The notes: generated from the sequence alone by a model not told the origin. A stretch of DNA of 5,700 bases from Thermoplasmatota archaeon (GCA_023489425.1 JAMDCG010000005.1:1-5700), one strand, 5' to 3'. Shown: positions 1 to 5,700, counted from the stretch's first letter. Program-made: numbers and translations.

Positions 1-339
1 GGAATTTCTGACTGGATCAGTTTTCATGGTACAACAAATATCCCTGAATGGGATGAAATTCAGTACGATCAGAAAGCACTTGAGTTTGATAAATTTTTAA
101 AGTTCTCACCTCTCAGGTACGTAAAGAACATAAAGACTCCACTTCTCATAATGCATGGAGAATCTGATCCATGTGTTCCAGTAGGCCAGTCATTCCAGTT
201 CTACAGAGCTCTAAAGGAAAATGGAAAGGATGTAAGATTGCTTCTATTTCCCAGAGAAGGTCACGGTTTTACGGAAAAGGAACATATACTACAATTCATG
301 AAGGAAACAAGGAACTTTCTTGAAAAAACAATGAATTAA
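1..339 (+). CDS. S9-family serine peptidase (prolyl oligopeptidase / acylaminoacyl-peptidase type), C-terminal fragment
   Basis: This is the last 112 residues of a gene whose start lies left of the window; frame 1 is open from base 1 to the TAA at 337-339. The fragment is the end of an alpha/beta-hydrolase domain. Visible residues 3-16 (SDWISFHGTTNIPE) resemble the segment that follows the nucleophile region in S9C peptidases. HGESDPCVP (52-60) holds the expected catalytic Asp at visible residue 56, and PREGHGF (84-90) holds the catalytic His at 88. The nucleophile serine (GxSxGG) must lie upstream and cannot be checked. The family cleaves short peptides or removes acylated N-terminal residues, usually in the cytoplasm, and such enzymes are common in peptide-consuming heterotrophic archaea. 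The visible part shows no truncation or frameshift. An S9A or S9B peptidase or a related esterase remains possible, but spacing and motifs fit S9C best. Confidence 0.85.
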   Translation, partial: GISDWISFHGTTNIPEWDEIQYDQKALEFDKFLKFSPLRYVKNIKTPLLIMHGESDPCVPVGQSFQFYRALKENGKDVRLLLFPREGHGFTEKEHILQFMKETRNFLEKTMN

Positions 340-343
340 AATC

Positions 344-388
344 AATTCTAACCAAATAACCATTTTAGTTATTAAATGAAATAGAATT
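344..388. repeat. Nested inverted repeat between the peptidase gene and the DUF998 promoter
   Basis: Two inverted repeats are nested. The outer arms are AATTCTA (344-350) and TAGAATT (382-388), 7 bp each. The inner arms are AATAAC (355-360) and GTTATT (368-373), 6 bp each, around a 7-nt loop. The structure begins just after the peptidase stop codon and ends 9 nt before the TATA-like box of the next gene. It could be a regulator binding site, a weak 3'-end structure of the peptidase mRNA, or a chance product of AT-rich sequence. No T-run follows it directly, so a simple terminator is not favoured. Confidence 0.3.
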
Positions 389-397
389 ATACTATAG

Positions 398-405
398 TTT
401 AAATT
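398..405 (+). promoter_or_regulatory. TATA-like promoter element of the DUF998 gene
   Basis: TTTAAATT is centred about 24.5 nt before the ATG at 426. In archaea the TATA box lies about 25 nt before the transcription start, so this spacing puts the start at or next to the ATG, giving a leaderless mRNA. No Shine-Dalgarno sequence lies before the ATG, which supports that reading and the choice of start. Confidence 0.55.
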
Positions 406-425
406 GTATAATCTACTGATATTTT

Positions 426-1007
426 ATGGCATCAAATAATAAAAGTTTCAAATATGGGGGGTTGTTCCTTTTCATAGGTATAGCCCAATTTTTCATATTC
501 TTGAATATAGCTGCTTTTGTGGACAAGGGATACAGTATCTCAAACAACACCATAAGTCATCTGGGAATCGACAGTACTCCCTATATTTTTGATATCAGCA
601 TAATTGTTCTTGGTATATTTGAGGTGCTATCTGGAATATTTCTAAAGAAATATTCTATGGGATTAACAGTATCACTTATACTATCTGGAATAGGAGCAGC
701 AGGTGTTGGAATATTCAACGAACACTTTGGAGATATCCATCTCATATTTGCACTGTTTGCCTTCGTGTTTGCATCAATAGCTTCATTTTTTGTGCTTTTC
801 AAAAAGAAAGATGGAATGGCAATCATATGGGCCGTTCTTGGAGCATTTGGTCTGGTAGCTTTAATACTCTTCACTCTAACTATAGAAGTTTCCACAAACT
901 ATGATTTGGGACTTGGGGTAGGGGGAATAGAGCGATTGATACTGATTCCGAATATAATTTGGGCGCTAGCGTTTGGTGGGAGTCTCTACTATTCAGGCAA
1001 AAACTGA
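426..1007 (+). CDS. DUF998 family six-helix membrane protein
   Basis: This 193-residue protein is strongly hydrophobic, with six likely transmembrane helices at about residues 11-32, 54-73, 77-97, 104-125, 131-153 and 170-189. Features typical of archaeal DUF998 proteins are visible: GYSISNNTISHLG (35-47) after helix 1, with the conserved Ser/Asn-x-x-Ile-Ser-x-Leu-Gly pattern; GVGIFNEHFGDIHLIFALFAF (split around 93-113) leading into helix 4; and a final GGIERLILIP segment (166-175) before the last helix. The length is normal for the family. The molecular function of DUF998 proteins is not established, so none is assigned. There is no cleavable signal peptide; the first helix probably acts as an anchor. 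The ATG at 426 is favoured because a TATA-like box sits at leaderless distance before it. The 86-nt gap from the peptidase gene, with its own promoter candidate, argues against a shared operon. Confidence 0.8.
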   Translation: MASNNKSFKYGGLFLFIGIAQFFIFLNIAAFVDKGYSISNNTISHLGIDSTPYIFDISIIVLGIFEVLSGIFLKKYSMGLTVSLILSGIGAAGVGIFNEHFGDIHLIFALFAFVFASIASFFVLFKKKDGMAIIWAVLGAFGLVALILFTLTIEVSTNYDLGLGVGGIERLILIPNIIWALAFGGSLYYSGKN

Positions 1008-1070
1008 AAAATAAATTTCATAAACAACATGCAGGAACCATCAAAACACTCCTTATTAGGCAAAGAAGAG

Positions 1071-1078
1071 TTATTAAA
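1071..1078 (+). promoter_or_regulatory. TATA-like promoter element of hutU
   Basis: TTATTAAA is centred about 24.5 nt before the hutU ATG, preceded by the purine-rich stretch AAGAAGAG that could serve as a TFB recognition element. The spacing predicts transcription starting at the ATG. The rest of the 91-nt gap between the DUF998 gene and hutU shows no strong T-run or hairpin. Confidence 0.55.
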
Positions 1079-1098
1079 CTAATTTTCCTTACACAATT

Positions 1099-2772
1099 AT
1101 GAGAGAATATAAAGAAATAAGGGCTCCAAGAGGTAAAAAATTAAATGCAAGGGGATGGCAGCAGGAAGCCGCACTTCGTTTACTTATGAACAATCTCGAT
1201 CCAGAAGTTGCAAAGGACCCGGAAAACCTTATAGTTTATGGAGGGAAGGGAAAGGCTGCAAGGACATGGAAGGATTTTGATGAAATCGTTGCAATGCTGA
1301 AAGAACTTTACAACGACGAAACACTACTGATCCAGTCAGGCAAGCCAGTAGGTGCTTTCAAGACAACAAAGGAAGCACCACGTGTTCTTATTGTCAACGC
1401 CCAGATAGTTCCAAAATGGGCAACCGATGATATATTCTGGGATCTGGAAAAGAGAGGTCTCACAATGTTTGGGCAGATGACTGCAGGTTCATGGATATAC
1501 ATAGGAAGTCAGGGTGTTCTTCAGGGTACATACGAAACATTGCACGCAATGGCCAAGAAGGATTTCAATCAGCCGGATCTCACAGGAAAATGGGTTCTCA
1601 CAGCTGGCCTTGGAGAGATGGGCGGTGCCCAGCCTCTGGCAATTACAATGAATAATGGTGTTGGCTTAGTCGTGGATGTAGATCAGGAGAAAATAGATAG
1701 AAGATTGAAAGGAAAATATCTTGATGTTCAGGCAAAGGATCTTGACGATGCTCTTAGGATTAAGGATGAATACGTGCAGAAGAAAAAACCCATATCAATC
1801 GGTCTGCTTGGAAATGCTGCAACAATTTTCGATGAGCTTGCAAGAAAGAAAATAGTTCCAGATGTGGTAACGGATCAGACAGCAGCCCATGATCTGAACT
1901 TAGGTTACATACCAGAAGGATATACCGTTGAAAGTGCTGCAAAGTTTAGGGAAGAGGATTTCGAGGCATACAGAAAGAAGGTTTATGAATCCATAGTCAA
2001 GGAAGTTAGGGCGATACTGAAGATGAAGGAATATGGTTCTAAAGTTTTTGATTATGGAAACAACCTGAGAACCAGAGCAAAGGAAGGTGGAGAAAGCAGG
2101 GCATTTGAGATACAGGGATACGTGCCGGCATATATTAGAGATTTATTTGCAGTTGGTTCCGGTCCGTTTAGATGGGTTGCCCTATCTGGTGATCCGGAAG
2201 ATATTTACAAGCTTGACGAGGCAATTTCATATCATCTAGGATATAATGATCACCTCGTGAAATGGTTGAAACTTGCAAGGGAAAAGGTAAAGTTCCAGGG
2301 GTTACCGGCAAGGATATGTTACGCCGCCTATGGAGAAAGAGAAAAAATAGGTCTTATAATGAACGACATGGTAAAGGATGGAGATCTTTCGGCCCCAATT
2401 GCGATCGGTAGAGATCACCACGACACGGGTTCTGTGGCATCTCCATACAGGGAAACAGAAAACATGAAGGATGGTTCTGATGCCATTGCAGACTGGCCCA
2501 TACTTAACGCTCTACTAAACACTGCATCTGGAGCAACATGGGTTTCAGTACATCATGGTGGAGGTACAGGAATAGGTAACGCAATCCATTCCGGTTTTGT
2601 ACTTGTTGCCGATGGAACAAAGGAAGCAGAGGATAAAATTAAAAGGGTACTCAATGCAGATCCCGGAATTGGAGTTATAAGACATGCGGATGCGGGATAT
2701 GAATCATCGAAGGAGTTACTGAGAAAGGGGGTAAAATTTAAGATTCCATACTACGGCGAAGAAGAGAAATAA
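1099..2772 (+). CDS. hutU: Urocanate hydratase (urocanase)
   Basis: Urocanate hydratase converts urocanate to 4-imidazolone-5-propionate, step two of histidine breakdown to glutamate, in the cytoplasm with tightly bound NAD+ acting as an electrophile. The 557 residues match the usual full length of about 555. Family hallmarks run throughout: [21 protein letters not shown] (split near 18-38), [11 protein letters not shown] (47-57), [11 protein letters not shown] (79-89), the glycine-rich NAD-binding segment [13 protein letters not shown] (167-179), and [10 protein letters not shown] (399-408) with the active-site Cys at 407. Further on come [16 protein letters not shown] (437-452), [20 protein letters not shown] (465-484) and [15 protein letters not shown] (485-499). 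The residue after the active-site Cys is Tyr, where the usual signature has Trp. No hutH, hutI or formimidoylglutamate gene lies in the window, so those steps, if present, are encoded elsewhere. The start fits both the family N terminus and the TATA box at leaderless distance. Confidence 0.97.
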   Translation: MREYKEIRAPRGKKLNARGWQQEAALRLLMNNLDPEVAKDPENLIVYGGKGKAARTWKDFDEIVAMLKELYNDETLLIQSGKPVGAFKTTKEAPRVLIVNAQIVPKWATDDIFWDLEKRGLTMFGQMTAGSWIYIGSQGVLQGTYETLHAMAKKDFNQPDLTGKWVLTAGLGEMGGAQPLAITMNNGVGLVVDVDQEKIDRRLKGKYLDVQAKDLDDALRIKDEYVQKKKPISIGLLGNAATIFDELARKKIVPDVVTDQTAAHDLNLGYIPEGYTVESAAKFREEDFEAYRKKVYESIVKEVRAILKMKEYGSKVFDYGNNLRTRAKEGGESRAFEIQGYVPAYIRDLFAVGSGPFRWVALSGDPEDIYKLDEAISYHLGYNDHLVKWLKLAREKVKFQGLPARICYAAYGEREKIGLIMNDMVKDGDLSAPIAIGRDHHDTGSVASPYRETENMKDGSDAIADWPILNALLNTASGATWVSVHHGGGTGIGNAIHSGFVLVADGTKEAEDKIKRVLNADPGIGVIRHADAGYESSKELLRKGVKFKIPYYGEEEK

Positions 2773-2780
2773 TCCGCATT

Positions 2781-2798
2781 ATAGATCTTATAATCTAT
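2781..2798. repeat. Short inverted repeat just after hutU
   Basis: ATAGAT (2781-2786) and ATCTAT (2793-2798) can pair as a 6-bp stem with a 6-nt loop, starting 9 nt after the hutU stop codon. It is AT-rich and no T-run follows at once, so it may be a weak 3'-end hairpin or chance. Confidence 0.2.
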
Positions 2799-2834
2799 CA
2801 CGGGAAGTTATGAACCAAATGAAGAAAATATAGG

Positions 2835-2847
2835 TTTTATCTATTTT
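2835..2847 (+). terminator. T-rich tract, candidate transcription end of hutU
   Basis: TTTTATCTATTTT lies about 62 nt after the hutU stop and upstream of the next promoter. Archaeal RNA polymerase often terminates at T-rich tracts without a strong hairpin, so this is the best candidate end for the hutU transcript in the 129-nt gap. Confidence 0.35.
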
Positions 2848-2874
2848 CCTCCACATCTTCTATATACTCAATAT

Positions 2875-2882
2875 TTTTAATA
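2875..2882 (+). promoter_or_regulatory. TATA-like promoter element of the nucleotidyltransferase gene
   Basis: TTTTAATA is centred about 23.5 nt before the ATG at 2902, inside a longer A/T block at 2870-2885. The spacing predicts a leaderless transcript. An upstream ATG at 2886 is out of frame and ends after three codons, so it is not a competing start. Confidence 0.55.
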
Positions 2883-2901
2883 TTAATGAGTATGTAGAAC
2901 T

Positions 2902-3990
2902 ATGTCTCTAAAGGGAGTTTTAATGGCCGGTGGAAGAGGAACAAGGCTGAGGCCAATAACCTATGCAATACCTAAACCACTGGTACCCATTGCTGGTATA
3001 CCATGTATGGAATACCCAATTAGATCGTTTGCACAGGCTGGCATTGAAGATATCATAGTTACTACAGGATATAAATTCGAAGCACTGATTTCAGGATTGA
3101 TAAAAACAAAGCACCAGAAGCAGAGTATACTGTATTCTGTAGAGAGAGAACCAGCAGGAACCGCAGGTTCTGTAAAAATGGTTGAGGGTTTTCTGAATGA
3201 TACCTTTGTTGTAGCAAGTGGAGATGTTCTTGCTGACTTTGATATAGAAGAGGCAGTGAGGTCACACAGGGAGAGTGGAAAGATTGCAACCATAGTACTA
3301 ACTAAAGTTGAAGATCCAACTCAGTTTGGTATTGTTGAGGATAAAAATAATATTGTTAAGAGATTCCTTGAGAAACCTACCGCTGCTGAGGTTTTTACAA
3401 ATATGGTGAATGCAGGAATATATATTCTTGAACCAGAAATATTCAATCATATACCTGAAGATCAAACTTATGACTTTGCCAAGGAACTCTTTCCCAAACT
3501 ATTAAGAGAAGGAGTTGAGATAAATACTTATCACGGCAAGGGAGCATGGCTTGATACAGGAAGACCCAGGGAACTTATTCTTGCAAACCAGCTGATGTCT
3601 GAAAAGTATGGTAATGAAATAAATGAGACCAATTTTAAAGGGAAAATGATAATCAGGGAAAGACCTGCAGGATCAGATTTTACTGTTACAGGAAGTTGCT
3701 ATATAGGAGAAGGAGTTAAAATTGGAAAGAATGCCTTAATAGAGAATTCAACAGTTTATGATAACGCGGTAATAGCAGAGAACTGCAATGTCAGGGATTC
3801 AATAATATTTGAAAACTGTAGTATAGGGAAGAAATCTACTGTTTCAAAATCGGTAATAATGAAAGGGACTTCCATTGGAAAGGATTGTGAGGTAATAGAG
3901 AGCGCTCTCTCATCAAACATAAATATACAGGACGGGTCAAGAATTTATAATGTATCTCTTTCTTCTGAAAGTAATAATAGCCTGGATTAG
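2902..3990 (+). CDS. Sugar-1-phosphate nucleotidylyltransferase with C-terminal left-handed beta-helix
   Basis: The enzyme joins an NTP and a sugar 1-phosphate into an NDP-sugar plus pyrophosphate, supplying activated sugars for surface glycans, glycolipids or protein glycosylation. The N-terminal Rossmann-like domain (about 1-235) carries the pyrophosphorylase signature GGRGTRLRPIT (10-20) and PKP (24-26). It also has REPAGTAGSV (82-91) for base and sugar contacts, SGD (106-108) with the likely metal-binding Asp, FGIVE (142-146), EKP (157-159), NAGIY (170-174) and WLDTGRP (216-222). From about 255 to 356 the chain shows hexapeptide-repeat character (such as YIGEGVKIGKNALIENSTVY, then VIAENC, SIGKKS and SIGKDC), predicting a left-handed beta-helix. 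The 362-residue length fits GDP-mannose pyrophosphorylases and archaeal glucose-1-phosphate thymidylyltransferase-like enzymes; sequence alone does not settle the substrate. If the helix is catalytically active, as in some archaeal bifunctional enzymes, it could also be an acetyltransferase. The last codons overlap the convergent gene by 4 nt. Confidence 0.9.
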   Translation: MSLKGVLMAGGRGTRLRPITYAIPKPLVPIAGIPCMEYPIRSFAQAGIEDIIVTTGYKFEALISGLIKTKHQKQSILYSVEREPAGTAGSVKMVEGFLNDTFVVASGDVLADFDIEEAVRSHRESGKIATIVLTKVEDPTQFGIVEDKNNIVKRFLEKPTAAEVFTNMVNAGIYILEPEIFNHIPEDQTYDFAKELFPKLLREGVEINTYHGKGAWLDTGRPRELILANQLMSEKYGNEINETNFKGKMIIRERPAGSDFTVTGSCYIGEGVKIGKNALIENSTVYDNAVIAENCNVRDSIIFENCSIGKKSTVSKSVIMKGTSIGKDCEVIESALSSNINIQDGSRIYNVSLSSESNNSLD

Positions 3991-4006
3991 AGAAATCCAG
4001 CTTTTT
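3982..4006 (+). terminator. Hairpin plus T-run over the overlapping convergent stop codons
   Basis: CTGGATT (3982-3988) pairs with AATCCAG (3994-4000) as a perfect 7-bp stem with loop AGAGA. TTTTT follows at 4002-4006. The left arm and loop contain the stop codons of both the nucleotidyltransferase gene (TAG 3988-3990) and the opposite-strand coiled-coil gene (TAA read from 3989 to 3987). The arrangement looks like an intrinsic terminator for the + strand. On the - strand no comparable T-run follows the hairpin, so it is not obviously bidirectional. Confidence 0.45.
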
Positions 4007-4874
4007 GGAGAATCAGGAGATCCTCTGTTGTGAGCTGTTCCCCATTCTTAAATTTATCAAAAAGAACATTTGCCTTATTCTGTAATTCCCCTTCCTTCTC
4101 CTTCTTTCTGGTGGCTCTAGTTTTTGCTGCCATTCCACCAAGTATCTTTTCAAGGTCTCTGAGTTCAGTTTTTGCCTTTATGAACCCTTCATGTTCTTTC
4201 TCAGATTCCTTATTGAACTTTATAAACATTTCATGAAATTCATCGGCTTTTTTTCTTGTTTCATCAAGTTCCTGAAGACCCTTACTAATCTCGTCTCCAA
4301 GCCCATTTATCTGTTTGGATATTTCGTCAATTTCCTTCTTGAACTCATCTACAACTTTTCTCTTCTCGTTTATCTTTCCAGATAAATCCTTAACACTGTC
4401 GTTTTCTTTCAGTTCTTTTTCTACAGCTTCCCTTGTTTTTCTAATATCGTTGCTGAGCTTCCTGATCTCAAGAACTATCCTTTTTTCCTCATCCTTCTTA
4501 AGCTGCGTAGTCTGCTGGGTTTTCTCAAGCCTTTGAAGTTCCTTCTCCTTTCTTCTTAATTCAGAAGGATCAGCACCCTGTGATTTAAATGAATCACGGT
4601 ATTTTCTTAACTCCCTTCTCAATTCAGAAAGTTCTTTAAAATGATCTTCTTTTTCATTTCTCATTTTCTGAATTTTTTCGATAAGCTGTCCCTTATCGTC
4701 AATCTTTTTCATAACAATTTCTCGCATAGATTTAGATTTCTGGTTAAGTTTATCCCTCTCTTCAGCGTAATAATGGGCTTCTTGCGAAAGCTCATCTCGC
4801 CTCTTGATATGGTCTTCGACCAGATTTCTTAAAATCTCTCTTTTCTGTTCTAGTTCAGGAAGGACGTCACTCAT
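3987..4874 (-). CDS. Coiled-coil protein of the archaeal COG1340 type
   Basis: This 295-residue protein is almost entirely charged helix, rich in Lys, Glu and Arg, with long heptad-like stretches at about residues 5-97 and 105-245 broken by SQGADPSE (98-105), probably a turn letting the helices fold back. After the turn, LQRLEKTQQTTQLKKDEEKR (113-132) keeps the Leu-Glu ... Gln-Thr ... Leu ... Glu-Glu pattern I associate with archaeal COG1340 proteins. The C-terminal tail NKANVLFDKFKNGEQLTTED (266-285) with LLILQKAGFL (286-295) is the most conserved part of that family and reads like a small docking module. There is no signal peptide, membrane helix or ATPase motif, so it is not an SMC or Rad50 protein. 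Its function is unknown. Some homologues carry the label phosphoserine phosphatase, which this sequence does not support. pyrF lies 162 nt upstream on the same strand, but with a separate promoter candidate. Confidence 0.85.
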   Translation of the reverse strand: MSDVLPELEQKREILRNLVEDHIKRRDELSQEAHYYAEERDKLNQKSKSMREIVMKKIDDKGQLIEKIQKMRNEKEDHFKELSELRRELRKYRDSFKSQGADPSELRRKEKELQRLEKTQQTTQLKKDEEKRIVLEIRKLSNDIRKTREAVEKELKENDSVKDLSGKINEKRKVVDEFKKEIDEISKQINGLGDEISKGLQELDETRKKADEFHEMFIKFNKESEKEHEGFIKAKTELRDLEKILGGMAAKTRATRKKEKEGELQNKANVLFDKFKNGEQLTTEDLLILQKAGFL

Positions 4875-4893
4875 AATGATCAGTCTTTGTAGT

Positions 4894-4926
4894 GATATTA
4901 CCTGTATTTTTGATTACAATATATAA
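4894..4926 (-). promoter_or_regulatory. Promoter region of the coiled-coil gene (two TATA-like candidates)
   Basis: Read on the - strand, TAATATC (4900 to 4894) is centred about 23 nt before the ATG and would give a leaderless mRNA like the other genes here. A stronger TATA-like box, TTATATAT (4926 to 4919), lies about 48 nt before the ATG and would give a leader of about 20 nt. That leader has no well-placed Shine-Dalgarno sequence, which favours the nearer box. Sequence alone does not decide. Confidence 0.45.
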
Positions 4927-4977
4927 CTTTCGTAGTTAATTTGCATAAATACTCTCATAAATCTTACTTATACTTAC

Positions 4978-4982
4978 AAAAA
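4978..4982 (-). terminator. T-run, possible transcription end of pyrF
   Basis: On the - strand a TTTTT run sits about 55 nt after the pyrF stop codon and before the promoter candidates of the coiled-coil gene. No clear hairpin precedes it, but archaeal termination can use a bare T-run. The rest of the 162-nt gap (4875-5036) shows only a short direct repeat, CTTAC at 4963-4967 and 4973-4977, and no supportable gene. Confidence 0.25.
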
Positions 4983-5036
4983 TACTGGATCAACTTTACG
5001 GCCGAATAGTTAACGACCTGTGACATTTTCTCGTGG

Positions 5037-5663
5037 TTAGTTTTCTCCTTCCAGATTCATTATATATTTCAGTGGTTCAGGATTCTCATAGATAGATCTA
5101 CCTATTATTACATAGTCTGAGCCAAAGCTAATTGCTTTTTTGTATCCACCACCCTGTGCGCCAACTCCAGGAGAGAAAATCTTCAATGGTCCTTTTGTCC
5201 TTGATATTTTTCCGAGGAGTTCATAATCGTTTCCAGGTGCCACAATACCGTAACATCCAAGAGTTATAGCATCAGAAACTAGATTCTCAAAGTTTGGGTT
5301 AAGATACAGATTAGACCCGGGATTGCTCATTGATGCAACTCCAATTATTTTTATTTCACCAGAATTATCAACAAGAGATTTCATAGAATCAGGTCCTGGA
5401 AAGAGGTGTCCAATAACTGCCCATGGGTTTTCCTCTGAAATTTGTTCAATAATTAGCCTGTTGGTATTCGGTATATCTGCTATCTTCAGATCGCAAATCA
5501 CTTTTGAAAACATGGAAAGTTTTCCTATAATTGATTTTCCGAGGCTCAATATTGTTGGCCAGTTTATTTTAATTGCAAACACGCTGTTACTTATTTCCTC
5601 AGCAATAGAAATCAACTTCTTCTCGTCTGTTATATCAAGGGATGCAACAATTTTATGATTCAT
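5037..5663 (-). CDS. pyrF: Orotidine 5'-phosphate decarboxylase
   Basis: PyrF decarboxylates orotidine 5'-phosphate to UMP, the last step of de novo pyrimidine synthesis, as a cytoplasmic TIM-barrel dimer. The 208 residues are slightly shorter than many archaeal relatives (about 215-230), with both ends intact. Catalytic residues known from the Methanothermobacter enzyme can be placed: Asp10 in ASLD, Lys32 in AIKIN, and the Asp58-Lys60-Asp63 set in CDLKIADIPNTN (57-68). HLFPGPDS (86-93) and MSNPGS (112-117) match the loops written HGFPGADS and MSHPGA there. SPGVGAQGG (164-172) and IIGRSIY (186-192, Arg189) form the phosphate-binding site, with Gln170 in the closing loop. The start ATG (5663 to 5661) agrees with the family N terminus and lies about 24 nt from a TATA-like box. 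No other pyr gene is visible in the window. Confidence 0.96.
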   Translation of the reverse strand: MNHKIVASLDITDEKKLISIAEEISNSVFAIKINWPTILSLGKSIIGKLSMFSKVICDLKIADIPNTNRLIIEQISEENPWAVIGHLFPGPDSMKSLVDNSGEIKIIGVASMSNPGSNLYLNPNFENLVSDAITLGCYGIVAPGNDYELLGKISRTKGPLKIFSPGVGAQGGGYKKAISFGSDYVIIGRSIYENPEPLKYIMNLEGEN

Positions 5664-5683
5664 AATGATGGCTAATTACAAAT

Positions 5684-5691
5684 AATATAAA
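5684..5691 (-). promoter_or_regulatory. TATA-like promoter element of pyrF
   Basis: On the - strand TTTATATT (5691 to 5684) follows a run of T and is centred about 24 nt before the pyrF ATG, predicting a leaderless transcript. No Shine-Dalgarno sequence is present between it and the ATG. Confidence 0.6.
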
Positions 5692-5700
5692 AAAATTGGT

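Noticed and set aside
581..895. Open frame of 104 codons on the - strand opposite the DUF998 gene
   Set aside because: It is the complement of membrane-helix codons, with no recognisable domain or start signals.
2961..3293. Open frame of 110 codons on the - strand inside the nucleotidyltransferase gene
   Set aside because: It lies wholly antisense to the conserved catalytic domain, its translation resembles no family I know, and no promoter-like element precedes it.
4030..4832. Several short + strand frames rich in Phe and Ser opposite the coiled-coil gene, resembling membrane proteins
   Set aside because: Lys/Glu-rich coiled-coil codons read in reverse give Phe, Ser and Leu, so the apparent hydrophobicity is an artefact.
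3987..4874. Possible SMC/Rad50-type ATPase or phage tape-measure protein
   Set aside because: There are no Walker A, Walker B or signature motifs and no phage genes nearby; the C-terminal tail fits an archaeal COG1340 protein instead.
4914..4958. A 14-codon - strand frame with an ATG in the pyrF to coiled-coil gap
   Set aside because: It is too short to separate from chance and overlaps the promoter candidates of the coiled-coil gene.
4963..4977. Direct repeat CTTAC at 5-nt spacing, checked as a possible CRISPR or iteron remnant
   Set aside because: There are only two 5-nt copies, with no further units or conserved spacing.
5323..5658. Open frame of 111 codons on the + strand opposite pyrF
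   Set aside because: It is antisense to the conserved PyrF barrel including the catalytic Asp-Lys-Asp set; its composition is that expected of a shadow frame.
3987..5663. Idea that pyrF and the coiled-coil gene form an operon
   Set aside because: The 162-nt gap has a T-run and separate TATA-like boxes before the second gene, so co-transcription is not favoured.

Overview
The window looks like an ordinary stretch of archaeal chromosome. It most probably comes from a moderately AT-rich member of the Thermoplasmatales (the Thermoplasma / Ferroplasma / Picrophilus / Cuniculiplasma group). The evidence is archaeal-type proteins (an archaeal-style OMP decarboxylase, a DUF998 membrane protein, a COG1340-type coiled-coil protein), heavy use of AGA/AGG for arginine and ATA for isoleucine, and start codons with no Shine-Dalgarno sequence. 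Each start is instead preceded by a TATA-like box centred about 23-25 nt upstream, as expected for leaderless archaeal mRNAs. The placement in Thermoplasmatales is inference from gene content; no rRNA or other phylogenetic marker is present.

Layout, left to right. Positions 1-339 hold the 3' end of an S9-family (prolyl oligopeptidase / acylaminoacyl-peptidase type) serine peptidase on the + strand, including its catalytic Asp and His. Positions 426-1007 (+) encode a six-helix DUF998 membrane protein. Positions 1099-2772 (+) encode a complete urocanate hydratase (HutU), the second enzyme of histidine degradation, standing alone without other hut genes. Positions 2902-3990 (+) encode a sugar-1-phosphate nucleotidylyltransferase with a C-terminal left-handed beta-helix. 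Its stop codon overlaps by 4 nt the stop codon of a convergent gene, 3987-4874 (-), for a nearly all-coiled-coil protein of the COG1340 type. Positions 5037-5663 (-) encode orotidine 5'-phosphate decarboxylase (PyrF), complete with its catalytic charge network.

The genes do not form one pathway. They cover peptide turnover, an unknown membrane function, histidine catabolism, nucleotide-sugar synthesis (surface glycans or glycolipids), an unknown coiled-coil function and pyrimidine synthesis. Each complete gene has its own candidate promoter, so most are probably transcribed singly. PyrF and the coiled-coil gene share a strand, but 162 nt and a second promoter candidate separate them. No intergenic gap exceeds 162 nt. 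I found no tRNA, rRNA, CRISPR array, insertion sequence or integration scar.

I did not find a convincing undescribed multi-gene system. The items most worth a second look are the hairpin plus T-run over the overlapping stop codons at about 3982-4006, the conserved but functionally unknown coiled-coil protein, and the uniform leaderless-promoter geometry.
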